Shown: positions 45,512 through 55,302 of the stretch, piece by piece
Position numbering within the stretch: position 1 is the first letter of the stretch
Layout of the letters: the number at the start of each line of letters is the position of its first letter
Source of the DNA: Rhodospirillales bacterium
Lineage (GTDB): Bacteria > Pseudomonadota > Alphaproteobacteria > Rhodospirillales > GLO-3
DNA length: 64,000 bases
Direction of reading: 5' to 3'
Assembly (NCBI GenBank): GCA_003354135.1
Contig: PIVK01000012.1
Span: 1 to 64,000, forward strand
The notes under the pieces: generated by a model
What the model was told of the DNA's origin: nothing
Database searches by the model: none
What the model saw: the letters and a program-made list of their open reading frames with translations, nothing else
Program-made: the position numbers and the translations under genes

Positions 45512-46333
45512 ATGAGCACACAGGCTTTCCTCAAGATGCACGGGCTGGGCAACGATTTCGTCGTCCTCGATGGGAGGCCTGCGCCGATTTCCTTGACCCC
45601 CGGACAGGTGTGCGCCGTCGCCGACCGGCAAACCGGGATCGGCTGCGACCAGCTGATCGTGATGGAGCCGCCGAGGAGTGACCGTGCCAACGTTTTCATG
45701 CGTATCTTCAATGCCGACGGCAGCGAGGTGGCGGCCTGCGGCAACGCAACCCGCTGCGTGGCCTCCCTGGTCATGGAGGAGACGGGTTCCGATCAGGTGA
45801 TCGTCGAGACCGCCGCCGGGTTGCTCGACGCCCAAGCCGCCGTCGGCGGACAGATCGCCGTCGGCATGGGCCGTGTCAGGCTCGACTGGCGCGACATCCC
45901 GCTTGCCGAGCCCCGTGACACCCTCCACTTGGGTCTGGGCTCGGGGCCGCTGCAGGACCCGGTCGGCGTCAACGTGGGCAACCCCCATGCCGTCTTCTTT
46001 GTTGATGACGTCGAAGCTGTCGACCTTGCCGTTCATGGTCCGAAGCTCGAGACCGACGCCCTGTTTCCCGAGTTCGCCAATATCGAGGCGGTTCAGGTGC
46101 TTTCCGGGAGCCTTCTCCGCATGCGGGCTTGGGAGCGGGGTGCAGGCATTACCAAGGCCTGCGGCACCGGGGCTTGCGCGGCTCTGGTGGCGGCCCATCG
46201 GCGCGGCCTGACGGGACGCAAGGCCGAAGTGGTCCTGGACGGCGGCACGCTGTTCATCGAGTGGCTGCCCGACGACCATGTGCTGATGACCGGCCCCGTC
46301 GCCACCAGTTTCAAAGGGGAGTTGAGCCTATGA
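45512..46333 (+). CDS. dapF: Diaminopimelate epimerase
   Basis: The 273-aa enzyme has both catalytic cysteines in their motifs: ACGNATRC in the N-terminal half and KACGTGACAAL in the C-terminal half, plus KMHGLGNDFVVLD at the start. It converts LL- to meso-diaminopimelate for lysine and peptidoglycan. Its TGA overlaps the mtaB start (ATGA). Confidence 0.97.
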   Translation: MSTQAFLKMHGLGNDFVVLDGRPAPISLTPGQVCAVADRQTGIGCDQLIVMEPPRSDRANVFMRIFNADGSEVAACGNATRCVASLVMEETGSDQVIVETAAGLLDAQAAVGGQIAVGMGRVRLDWRDIPLAEPRDTLHLGLGSGPLQDPVGVNVGNPHAVFFVDDVEAVDLAVHGPKLETDALFPEFANIEAVQVLSGSLLRMRAWERGAGITKACGTGACAALVAAHRRGLTGRKAEVVLDGGTLFIEWLPDDHVLMTGPVATSFKGELSL

Positions 46334-47564
46334 GCGGGCTGGAGATCGTGACGCTCGGCTGCCGGCTCAATACCTTCGAGTCCGAGGTCATGCGGGCCGA
46401 GGCTGGCGGACTGGCGAACGCCGTTATCATCAACACCTGCGCGGTGACGGCCGAGGCCGAACGCCAAGCCCGCCAGACCATCCGCAGGCTCCGGCGCCAA
46501 AAGCCGGGCGCGCGCATTATCGTCACCGGCTGTGCCGCCCAGCTCCATCCCGAGGTCTTCGCTGCCATGCCGGAAGTCGACCGGGTGCTGGGCAATGCGG
46601 AGAAACTGGACAGGGCGGCCCTTACCGACGAGGCCAGAGACATCCAGGTGTCCGACATCATGGAGGCTCGCGAAACGGCCCATCACTTGGTGGCCGGATT
46701 CGAGGGACGCACACGGGCCTTCGTCCAGATCCAGCAGGGTTGTGATCGCCGCTGTACGTTCTGCATCGTTCCCTTCGCCCGCGGCCCCAACCGCAGCCTG
46801 GAACCGGCAGCGATCGTCGAGCAGGCGCGGATGCTTAACGACAACGGGCACGCCGAGGTGGTGCTGACCGGGGTCGACATCTCGTCCTACGGCTTGGACC
46901 GTTCAGGATTGCCTGGGCTGGGCGCTTTGGCGACCCGGGTCCTTGATGAGGTGCCGAATCTGAGGCGCCTCCGGCTGACGTCTCTCGACCCGGCGATGAT
47001 CGACGACGATGTGCTGGGCCTTCTGGCCGACGAACCCCGGTTCATGCCGCACCTGCATCTAAGCCTGCAGGCGGCGGACGACATGGTGCTGAAGCGCATG
47101 AAGCGCCGCCATACCCGCGCGGATTCGATCGACATCTGCAGCAGGGCGCGGGCGGCCCGGCCCGGCGTGGTGCTCGGCGCCGATCTCATCACCGGCTTTC
47201 CCACCGAAACCGACGCAATGTTCGAAAACACCCTGAGCGCCGTGGAGGAACTGGGCCTAACCTTCCTCCATGTGTTTCCGTTCTCTCCCCGCGACGACAC
47301 CCCGGCGGCCCGCATGCCCCAGGTGCCGGGGCCCAAGCGCAAGGCGCGCGCGGCTCGGCTGCGGGCCGCCGGCGAGGCGGCCCTGGCACGCTGGCTGGAG
47401 AGCCGGGTCGGCACCACTGCGGAGGTGCTGATGGAGGAGCCGGGACGGGGCCGCTGCCCCCATTTTGCAGCCGTCAGGCTGACCCAAGACCAGGATCCGG
47501 GCACCGTCGTGACGGTGAAGATCACCGGGACCCGAGGCGCGCACCTGATCGGAGAGCCCCTGTC

Positions 47565-47568
<4 letters not shown>
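46330..47568 (+). CDS. mtaB: tRNA t6A37 methylthiotransferase MtaB
   Basis: The 412-aa radical SAM methylthiotransferase has the UPF0004 cysteines (LGCRLNTFESE, INTCAVT, VTGCAAQ), the SAM cluster motif GCDRRCTFCIVP, LHLSLQAADDMVLKRMKRRHT and a C-terminal TRAM domain. It converts t6A37 to ms2t6A37 in tRNAs reading ANN codons. MtaB is favoured over MiaB and RimO by the GCRLN start and the short N-terminal domain. It overlaps both dapF and ftsY by four bases. Confidence 0.93.
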
Positions 47569-48506
<938 letters not shown>

Positions 48507-48531
48507 GAAGACCGCCTAATGGACATTGTCT

Positions 48532-48966
48532 TTAGTAGCCCATACGGATGACAATCTCTGTCCCTTGGAGGGCGACCGAGATGGCGGCATCAGCGAAATC
48601 TGGCGGGGCCAGGAAGCTCGTGGCGCCGTTGCTGAAGGCATAGCCTTCCAGTGGAATCCCGAATAGGCCCCGGTCAAACGACCCGTTGGCATTTTCGTCG
48701 TGGTAGGTGGCCGCAGCATAGGTCCCGGGGGAAAGATTCGGGAATATGGCGTGCACATTATTGCCGTCCACCGGAACCACGACATCGGCCAGCAACCGGT
48801 CTTTCTTGGGAAAGGCCTCCGGCTTATCGAAGATGGCAACGTGGACGGTGCCCTCCGACGACCGCAAACCCGTGATATGAACGCGGAGATCGGCAGCCTT
48901 GAGGGGCTCGCACCAGAGCGACGTGGCGAGAAGACATAAGGCGGGAAGAAGACGGAGGTGTTTCAA
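48532..48966 (-). CDS. DUF2141 secreted protein
   Basis: The 144-aa product has a signal peptide (LRLLPALCLLATSLWCEPLKAA) and a beta-sandwich with the family features GTVHVAIFDKPEAFPKKDR, FPNLSPGTYAAATYHDENANGSFDRGLFGIPLEGYAFSNGA. This fits DUF2141, an envelope protein of unknown role. Its start overlaps the stop of an upstream 74-residue gene (ATGA). Confidence 0.88.
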   Translation of the reverse strand: MKHLRLLPALCLLATSLWCEPLKAADLRVHITGLRSSEGTVHVAIFDKPEAFPKKDRLLADVVVPVDGNNVHAIFPNLSPGTYAAATYHDENANGSFDRGLFGIPLEGYAFSNGATSFLAPPDFADAAISVALQGTEIVIRMGY

Positions 48967-49187
48967 ACCTGGATATTGAGATAATAGCCTCGGGGAACGT
49001 CGGTGCGCATCTCGCGGCCAGAGTCCAGCACGCGGTCGAGGCGAACCCGCGCGGTGCGGACTTCCGCCGTTTCCCGGTTCTGCGCCACCGAAGCATGGGT
49101 CCTGGCGTCGCGCGCAGTTCGGAAGCTGTCCAAATGTCCGCGGGCCGGGATCGTATGCGCGTTGTCGATGAGAGGCATGTGGGTCAT
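48963..49187 (-). CDS. Small hypothetical protein coupled to DUF2141 gene
   Basis: The 74-aa frame has no hydrophobic segment and ends LDRVLDSGREMRTDVPRGYYLNIQV. I do not recognise it. Support comes from the 4-bp ATGA overlap with the secreted DUF2141 gene downstream and coding-like composition. The ribosome site before ATG 49187 is weak. A second ATG lies three codons in. Confidence 0.5.
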   Translation of the reverse strand: MTHMPLIDNAHTIPARGHLDSFRTARDARTHASVAQNRETAEVRTARVRLDRVLDSGREMRTDVPRGYYLNIQV

Positions 49188-49223
49188 GGGGTTAAGGATA
49201 GGCTAAATTTGTTAACGGAATCT

Positions 49224-49739
49224 CTACACCCCCCCGGCCACGTGGATATGAGGCCCGCCGCCCAGCCGAAAATGATCCAGCCCCCAGACGATGCTGGGAA
49301 ACGCGAGGTCGTTCCACGGCAGTTCGTCCCAGGAAAGAAGCTCGACCGCGTCGCTTTCCGATCCCGGCGCATACTCGGGTGACGTCATGTGCGCCCGGTA
49401 GATGGCGTAGATGTGGCTGACCCGCGGCACTTCGTAGATGCCGACCAAATGTTCGATCTCCACCCGGGCGAGCGCCTCTTCCCAAACCTCGCGGACCGCG
49501 CCTTCAGCCATGGTCTCGCCCAGTTCCATGAAACCGGAAGGAAAGGTCCAGAACCCTTTGCGCGGTTCAATGGCGCGACGGCACATCAGGACCCGGCCCT
49601 CCCAGGTGCAGACCGCCCCGACAATGATCTTGGGGTTGTCGTATTCGATATATCCGCAGTCCGGGCAGACGAGGCGCGTGCGGTCGTCCCCTTCGGGAAC
49701 CGCCTTTACCGATGGTCCGGGTACCTGTTTGACACTCAT
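49224..49739 (-). CDS. Nudix hydrolase with N-terminal zinc ribbon
   Basis: The 171-aa protein has a [13 protein letters not shown] ribbon of the type seen in NADH pyrophosphatase-like Nudix enzymes, and the Nudix box [25 protein letters not shown] (G-x5-E-x7-RE-x2-EE all present; the late Gly is Leu). It hydrolyses a nucleoside diphosphate derivative that cannot be named. ATG 49739 ([10 protein letters not shown]) is preferred; the frame runs on to 49838 without support. Confidence 0.88.
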   Translation of the reverse strand: MSVKQVPGPSVKAVPEGDDRTRLVCPDCGYIEYDNPKIIVGAVCTWEGRVLMCRRAIEPRKGFWTFPSGFMELGETMAEGAVREVWEEALARVEIEHLVGIYEVPRVSHIYAIYRAHMTSPEYAPGSESDAVELLSWDELPWNDLAFPSIVWGLDHFRLGGGPHIHVAGGV

Positions 49740-49890
49740 GTCTCCAGTGTGCCGGGGCCAGGGTGATGAAGCAAGCTGCGCGAGGCCAGTCCGGCAATAA
49801 CACGCATACGACTTCCAGCTAAAGAGTCTTCCACGCAAGCTTTATGGTAGTATAGTCCGCGCACGGTCGAGACTGTCTGGTGGAGGACCT

Positions 49891-51783
49891 ATGACGGGCG
49901 GACATCATCTTCAGAAAGTCTACGTGGACAGAAACGGCCTCGAATACGGGGAGCAAACGCCGATGGGCGGCATGAGCCTGGGTGCACGGACGGGGATGTT
50001 CGTTTTTCTGAGCCTCCTTACCATGGCAGTGCTGGGCGGCGGCTATGTTTACGTCGACAGGACGCTGGGGCATAGTGTGGATCAGCTTATACAGGCCCGT
50101 GAACTTGCCGATCTCACGATCAAGGTGGATCGCGGATTGTGGCGGATCGCCAACAGCGAACGGGCCTTCCTGGTTGATCACGACCCGCGCTACCGCGAAC
50201 ACCATGATGCCGAAGCCCGGGATCTTACCCGCCTGCTGGACCACCTGCTAGCCCGTAGCGATGCGGCCCCGACCCACAAACGTCTCGATGCCGTGCAGAG
50301 GGGTTTGGTCCAGCACAAAGCCGCCTTGAGCGAAGTGGCCGCGGCGATCGAATTGTTGGAGACCACGGGCACCGAGGGGATTGGCCCCCTGGTGGAGAGA
50401 GCCGCGCGGGACCTGGAAGCACTCCTCGCCGGAACCAAGGTGCCGGGCTTGGCGTCAACCATGGAAAGGCTGCGCGAAACTGAATACGCGATCCTCGACG
50501 GAAATCCGGCTCTCGACGCCGCCAAGGTCCGGCTTCAGGAGAACATGGATGTCTTCGCCACCACGCTTGCATCCGCCCCCTTACCGGAGAAGGAAAAGGT
50601 CGCAGCCGGCGAACTTCTCATCGCCTACGGGTCGGTCATCGAGGTCGCGGCCAAGGCGAGAGAGCTGAAGGCGGGGGCCGCCGATCGTCTGGGAGGTATT
50701 ATCGCCGATATGCAGGACCAGGTGGCCGCGATTGTATCGTTTGCCGAGGAAAAGACGGTATTGGCTGCCCAAAGGGAACGCGCGGTTCGCGAGGTTGCTC
50801 GCCACGCCGTTGCTGCCGGCAGCGCGGGAGCACTGTTTCTGGTCATGCTGTTCGGCGCCGTTTTGATGCGTAGCGTTACCAATCCCGTCAAGGCTATCGC
50901 CCGTGCCACGGGGCGAATTCTCTCCGGCGATGACACCGTGACCATCCCTGCGTTGGGAAACCATGACGAAGTTGGCGAAGTGGCACGCACCCTGGCCCAT
51001 ATGCGAACCGATCTCGCCGAGACGTCGCGTCTGCGCAAGGATGTCGAGGTGGCCATGACCGAGGTCGCGTTGCGCCTGGACGAGACCATCGGGCTCAGGC
51101 GCGAGATCGAGGCTCTGAAGAACGAGGCCGAGAAGCATGCCGTCGCCGAACCCGTTTCCGAACCAGTACCGGAACCGGCCACGTTACGCCCGCACCTCGA
51201 CAAACTGTGGTCCGGTTCAATCTCGTCCATGAGTGAAACCGTCCAATTGAGCAGCCGGGATGTCTTGGCCTCTGCCTTCGAGGCGGAACGCACCGGGACC
51301 ATGATCTGCGGCCTTAACGGAGCGGCCGAACGGCTTAAGGAAGTCGAGGGCTTGCTTGTCACCATTGCCGAACAAAGCAACTTCCTTACCTTCAAGACCG
51401 ATCTCACGGAAGGATCGGGAACGGAGGCCAACCGCAACTTGATCGTCCTGTCCTCCAACTACCGGAGTGCGGCGGAAAACGGTGCAGCCGAGCCGGTCGG
51501 CCCCAAAACGCGTCTTGACGCCATACGGACCGCCACCACCCAGACCGGGCGGCTCATTAAGGATGTGACCGAGACCCTGGCCGAGATCAAAGATGCTGCG
51601 GTCGATCTGGCGACCGCCACCTCCGAGGAGGCGGTGATGGTCACTTCACGGCTTATGGAACAGTCCGAGCAGTTGCACAGCATGCTCGACGACTTGATGG
51701 GCGGGGTCAAGAACCGCGATGACGCGGCCCTGGGCTCGGGCAAGCCGGTGCCCAGGAAGGGAAATGGGCCGGAAAAAACCTAG
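49891..51783 (+). CDS. Divergent chemoreceptor-like protein with altered signalling tip
   Basis: The 630-aa protein looks like a methyl-accepting receptor: a cytoplasmic N terminus, helix 1 (about 33-55), a helical periplasmic domain of CHASE3/four-helix type (about 60-295), helix 2 (about 300-325, HAVAAGSAGALFLVMLFGAVL), a HAMP domain (SVTNPVKAIARATGRILSGDD) and a long C-terminal coiled coil. But the region matching the CheA/CheW-binding tip reads IAEQSNFLTFKTDLTEGSGTEANRNLIVLSS, where receptors have [21 protein letters not shown]...GFAVVA. Key contact residues are lost and the hairpin is shortened. It may be a decaying receptor or a protein with a new partner. Good GGAGG before ATG 49891. 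Confidence 0.82.
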   Translation: MTGGHHLQKVYVDRNGLEYGEQTPMGGMSLGARTGMFVFLSLLTMAVLGGGYVYVDRTLGHSVDQLIQARELADLTIKVDRGLWRIANSERAFLVDHDPRYREHHDAEARDLTRLLDHLLARSDAAPTHKRLDAVQRGLVQHKAALSEVAAAIELLETTGTEGIGPLVERAARDLEALLAGTKVPGLASTMERLRETEYAILDGNPALDAAKVRLQENMDVFATTLASAPLPEKEKVAAGELLIAYGSVIEVAAKARELKAGAADRLGGIIADMQDQVAAIVSFAEEKTVLAAQRERAVREVARHAVAAGSAGALFLVMLFGAVLMRSVTNPVKAIARATGRILSGDDTVTIPALGNHDEVGEVARTLAHMRTDLAETSRLRKDVEVAMTEVALRLDETIGLRREIEALKNEAEKHAVAEPVSEPVPEPATLRPHLDKLWSGSISSMSETVQLSSRDVLASAFEAERTGTMICGLNGAAERLKEVEGLLVTIAEQSNFLTFKTDLTEGSGTEANRNLIVLSSNYRSAAENGAAEPVGPKTRLDAIRTATTQTGRLIKDVTETLAEIKDAAVDLATATSEEAVMVTSRLMEQSEQLHSMLDDLMGGVKNRDDAALGSGKPVPRKGNGPEKT

Positions 51784-51866
51784 GGCTCGCGACAAAATAA
51801 CCACTTCGCTCTGCTTGTCTTTTTGTCCGTCCGCGGCTCCATTTTGGAATCCACATTCCTGTCCCG

Positions 51867-53060
51867 TCAGGCGCGCAGCACCGCCACGCCCGGCAGTTCC
51901 TTACCTTCCAGCCATTCGAGGAAAGCACCCCCGGCAGTGGAAACGTAGGAAAAGTCTTCCTTCACCCCGGCGTTGGAAAGCGCTGCCACCGTATCGCCGC
52001 CGCCGGCCACCGACAGCAGCTTGCCGTCTTGGGTCAGCTTTGCCGCAGCTTGGGCGACCGCGTTGGTCCCGGCATCGAACGGCGTAATCTCGAAGGCCCC
52101 GAAGGGACCGTTCCACAGCAGCGTCTTGCAGCCCTCCAGCCGTTTGACCACGTCGGCCACCGTCGCGGCGCCGACGTCGAGCATCATCTTATCGGCGGGA
52201 ATGGCATCGACCGAAACCGTCGCGTTGACGGCACCGGCGGCGAACTCCCCGGCGACCACCCCGTCCACCGGCAATACGATCTCGCAGCCGTTCTTCTTTG
52301 CCTCCTCGATAATGGCTCGCGCCTGATCAGCCATGTCCTGTTCACAGAGCGACGTGCCCACATCCTTGCCCTGGGCAAAGAGGAAGGTGTTGGCCATGCC
52401 ACCACCGATCAGCACCACATCCACCTTCTTGGTTAGGTGGCCCAGGACCTCCATTTTGGTCGAGACCTTGGCCCCGCCGATCACTGCGGCCACCGGTTTC
52501 TCGGGAGCCTCAAGGGCGTTGGTCAGGGCTTCGAGTTCCTGCTGCATCAGGCGCCCGGCCGCGGCGGGCAACAGCCTGGCCAGGCCCTCCGTCGAGGCGT
52601 GCGCCCGGTGCGAACACGAGAAGGCGTCCGATACGTAGGCATCGCCCATAGCGGCCAGCTTGGCTGCGAAACCGGCGTCGTTGTCGGTTTCCCCTTTGTG
52701 GAAACGGAGATTTTCCAGCATGCAGATCTCGCCGTCCTTGAGCGCCTCGGTCACCCGGCCCGCCTCGGGGCCGATGGTGTCCGACGCGAACGTCACCGGA
52801 CGGCCGCAGGATTTGGCCAGGGCCTCGGCGACGGGTCTGACGCTCATCTCGGGGACGACCTGCCCCTTGGGGCGGCCCAGGTGGGTGATGACGATGACTT
52901 TGGCTCCCCTGTCCATCAACTCGTTGAGCGTGGGGGCCGTCCGATCGAGGCGGGTGGTGTCGGTGACCACCCCGTCCTTCATGGGGGCGTTGAGGTCGGC
53001 ACGCACGAGAACACGTTTGCCCGCGACGTCCAGACCATCGATGGTCTTGTATTTGCTCAT
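51867..53060 (-). CDS. pgk: Phosphoglycerate kinase
   Basis: The 397-aa glycolytic enzyme has RVLVRADLNAPMKDG, HLGRPKG, LENLRFHKGE, AVIGGAKVSTKMEVL, LIGGGMANTFL and the ending SVAGGGDTVAAL...FSYVSTAGGAFLEWLEG. It interconverts 1,3-bisphosphoglycerate and 3-phosphoglycerate with ADP/ATP. No gap or fba gene is adjacent in the window. Confidence 0.97.
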   Translation of the reverse strand: MSKYKTIDGLDVAGKRVLVRADLNAPMKDGVVTDTTRLDRTAPTLNELMDRGAKVIVITHLGRPKGQVVPEMSVRPVAEALAKSCGRPVTFASDTIGPEAGRVTEALKDGEICMLENLRFHKGETDNDAGFAAKLAAMGDAYVSDAFSCSHRAHASTEGLARLLPAAAGRLMQQELEALTNALEAPEKPVAAVIGGAKVSTKMEVLGHLTKKVDVVLIGGGMANTFLFAQGKDVGTSLCEQDMADQARAIIEEAKKNGCEIVLPVDGVVAGEFAAGAVNATVSVDAIPADKMMLDVGAATVADVVKRLEGCKTLLWNGPFGAFEITPFDAGTNAVAQAAAKLTQDGKLLSVAGGGDTVAALSNAGVKEDFSYVSTAGGAFLEWLEGKELPGVAVLRA

Positions 53061-53319
53061 GGCTCTCTATCTTTGGCTGCTTGATCGGGAGTCGAAACCT
53101 TTTCCCCTGGCGGTCCACCCTCCCTATTGCGGAGACAGCCATGGCGTTTTCTTGTGTCGGGTTATCCTAATGTACGGAGCAAAAGGCAAGGGTTTCTTGG
53201 GGTCTTGAACACTCGGAATGGTGTGGTATGGTGCGGCCCGGTTTCCGGAGCCAAACCGAGAGGCACCGGCCGAGGTCCAAAAGGGGACCGTCCGGAGGGG
53301 AAGATTAGGGGAAGCAACT
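53061..53319. other. Divergent intergenic region between pgk and napC-like gene
   Basis: This region should carry the pgk and cytochrome promoters. The stretch 53218-53319 is open in frame with the cytochrome but reads unlike it (Arg/Gly-rich), and no better start than GTG 53320 is seen. No other gene is visible. Confidence 0.4.
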
Positions 53320-53904
53320 GTGATTTCACGCCTTTGGAAGTGGTTTTGGTCACCTAGTCAGAAGGCCTGGGGCGGCATTTTTGTCGTCGGTGGTGTCGCG
53401 GGCATCATCTTTTGGGGTGGTTTCAACACCTTCATGGAATGGACCAACACGACGGAGTTCTGCACTTCCTGCCATGAGATGGACCAGTTGGTGTTCCAGG
53501 AATACAAGAAGACCGTCCATTACTCGAACCGGACCGGCGTGCGGACCATCTGCGCGGACTGCCACGTGCCGAAAGAGTGGGTGCCCAAGCTGATCCGCAA
53601 GATCAAGGCCACGAACGATATCTACCACAAGATCCTCGGCTCGGTGGACACGCCGGAGAAATTCGAGGCCAAGCGGCTCCAGTTGGCCGCCACCGTTTGG
53701 CGGACCATGAAAGCCAACGACTCGCATGAATGCCGCAGCTGCCACCTCTTCGATGCCATGGACCTGGAAAAGCAGCAACGCCGGGCCGCCAAGCGTCATC
53801 CCAAGGCCATAAAGCGTGGCCAGACCTGCATCGAATGCCACCAGGGCATCGCCCACGAGATGCCGGCCGATGCCGACGATGTGATGGCGGAGATCTTTGA
53901 TTAG
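53320..53904 (+). CDS. NapC/NirT-family tetraheme cytochrome c
   Basis: The 194-aa protein has one N-terminal membrane anchor (WGGIFVVGGVAGIIFWGGFN) and four CXXCH heme sites: CTSCH, CADCH, CRSCH and CIECH. The spacing and EFCTSCHEM and TCIECHQGIAH match NapC/NirT quinol dehydrogenases, which pass electrons from the quinol pool to periplasmic reductases (nitrate, nitrite, TMAO and others). No reductase is encoded nearby, so the partner is unknown. The start is GTG 53320 with AGGGGA seven bases upstream. Confidence 0.92.
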   Translation: MISRLWKWFWSPSQKAWGGIFVVGGVAGIIFWGGFNTFMEWTNTTEFCTSCHEMDQLVFQEYKKTVHYSNRTGVRTICADCHVPKEWVPKLIRKIKATNDIYHKILGSVDTPEKFEAKRLQLAATVWRTMKANDSHECRSCHLFDAMDLEKQQRRAAKRHPKAIKRGQTCIECHQGIAHEMPADADDVMAEIFD

Positions 53905-53963
53905 ATCAAGGATGGTATTCCGGGACCCCGGGCCCTTACGCTGGCCCGAATTTTTCTGAAGCT

Positions 53964-55079
53964 CTACGCCTCGTCGATATTTGACGCGGCGTGGAGCAAC
54001 ATATCGGCAAACAAGACCAGCAGGTCCTCGTCAATTTCGGTGTCCATCGTCTTCATAAGCATAATTGCCTCCTCGGCCGACAGCGGCGGTCTGTAGATCC
54101 GGCGATCGGTCAGCGCACCGAAGATATCGACGATGGCGGCCATGCGGGCGAGTTCGTTCAACTCGCCGCCCTTGAGGCCGTTGGGATAACCGGAGCCATC
54201 CAGTTTTTCATGATGCTGTGCGGCGATGGTAAGAATCCCGTGTGGGATGTCCGGACTGTTATCGAGGAAGTCGACCGTTCTCTGGACGTGGCTGCGCATC
54301 GTTTCCCAGTCCTTGCCTTCGAGGCGTCCGGGCTTGTTCAAGATCTCGTGCGGGATTGACATCTTGCCCACATCGTGGAGCAGCCCGCCGACCGCCAGCA
54401 GCCCCCGTTGATCGCGCCCGATTCCGATGGTGTGTCCGAACAGCGCCAGCAGCGTGGCAACCCTGAGCGAATGGACGTAGGAGTAGTTGTCATGCCCCTG
54501 CACGCCTCTGAGGATCTGCTTGTAGTCGTTCCGGCTCACGGCCTCCACCAGGGGTTCGCAGCTTTCCCGCACCTCTCCGTAGGGTAGAGGTTCCCCTTCC
54601 TCGATCAGATCCGAGATGCGGTGGAAACTGTTGAGCGTTTTCTCCAGTGCGGCCCGTTGAAGGGGTTCGATATGTTGCCATGCTTCTTCGGTGGTCTTGT
54701 TCACCTGCTGCGAAATGGTCTGCAACAACAGGCTGCGACGGTAGGGTTTGAGAAGACAGGCGTCGATGCCTGGGGGGGGCGAGTCAAGGATCGAAGAGGT
54801 TTCGTCGACCGTGGTCAGGATGACGTGCACATGGGCCAGAGCCGGGAATTGCCGGATCTTTTGCAGGAGGGCCATGCCTCCGTCCGGCGGAATCTTTTCG
54901 TCAAGCACGACGGCTTTGGGCGGAACCGAACGTAGCGCGTCAAGTGCCTGTGCCCCGTTCTCGAAATCGGCGACCGTGTAAAACGAAGTGAGCGCACTCT
55001 TGACCTGCGCGCGGTGGCGCGGATTGGCGTCGATGACACAGATCAGAACTTTGCGTGCGATGTCCTTGGAAATGTCCAT
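53964..55079 (-). CDS. Response regulator with HD-GYP c-di-GMP phosphodiesterase domain
   Basis: The 371-aa protein has a receiver domain (about 10-125; VLICVIDAN, phospho-Asp in KAVVLDEKIPP) and an HD-GYP domain with HSLRVATLLALFG, HDVGKMSIPHEILNKPG, and HHEKLDGSGYPNGLKGGE. It should degrade c-di-GMP when phosphorylated. ATG 55079 shares its A with the stop of the small upstream gene (TGATG), so translation is coupled. A diguanylate cyclase gene lies 5 kb away. Confidence 0.93.
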   Translation of the reverse strand: MDISKDIARKVLICVIDANPRHRAQVKSALTSFYTVADFENGAQALDALRSVPPKAVVLDEKIPPDGGMALLQKIRQFPALAHVHVILTTVDETSSILDSPPPGIDACLLKPYRRSLLLQTISQQVNKTTEEAWQHIEPLQRAALEKTLNSFHRISDLIEEGEPLPYGEVRESCEPLVEAVSRNDYKQILRGVQGHDNYSYVHSLRVATLLALFGHTIGIGRDQRGLLAVGGLLHDVGKMSIPHEILNKPGRLEGKDWETMRSHVQRTVDFLDNSPDIPHGILTIAAQHHEKLDGSGYPNGLKGGELNELARMAAIVDIFGALTDRRIYRPPLSAEEAIMLMKTMDTEIDEDLLVLFADMLLHAASNIDEA

Positions 55080-55261
55080 CAGCGGACCTTGACGTCCATG
55101 TGTTTTAAGTTGATGCGCGCTGAGGCGGCCGCGTCGCTGTCTGGGGCATAGAGCAGGATCTGAATCCAATCCCGGCGCGCCTGGTCGACCTCGCCCGCCG
55201 GCGCGGCGGAGGAGAAGAGAAGGCTGTCCAGGACCATCGCCAAGCTTGCTTTGCGTGACAT
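55079..55261 (-). CDS. Small TPR-like protein or C-terminal remnant, 60 aa
   Basis: The frame encodes SLAMVLDSLLFSSAAP, then QARRDWIQILLYAPDSDAAASARINLKHMDV, which resembles the last repeat helices of a TPR-type protein. It ends in TGATG with the HD-GYP gene, suggesting real translation. Start candidates are ATG 55261 and ATG 55237; the divergent epimerase begins only 41 bp away, so a longer ancestor may have been cut. Confidence 0.42.
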   Translation of the reverse strand: MSRKASLAMVLDSLLFSSAAPAGEVDQARRDWIQILLYAPDSDAAASARINLKHMDVKVR

Positions 55262-55302
55262 GGACGTTAGAGTCGCCGCCTTCACCCGCAAAGACAAGCC
55301 CC

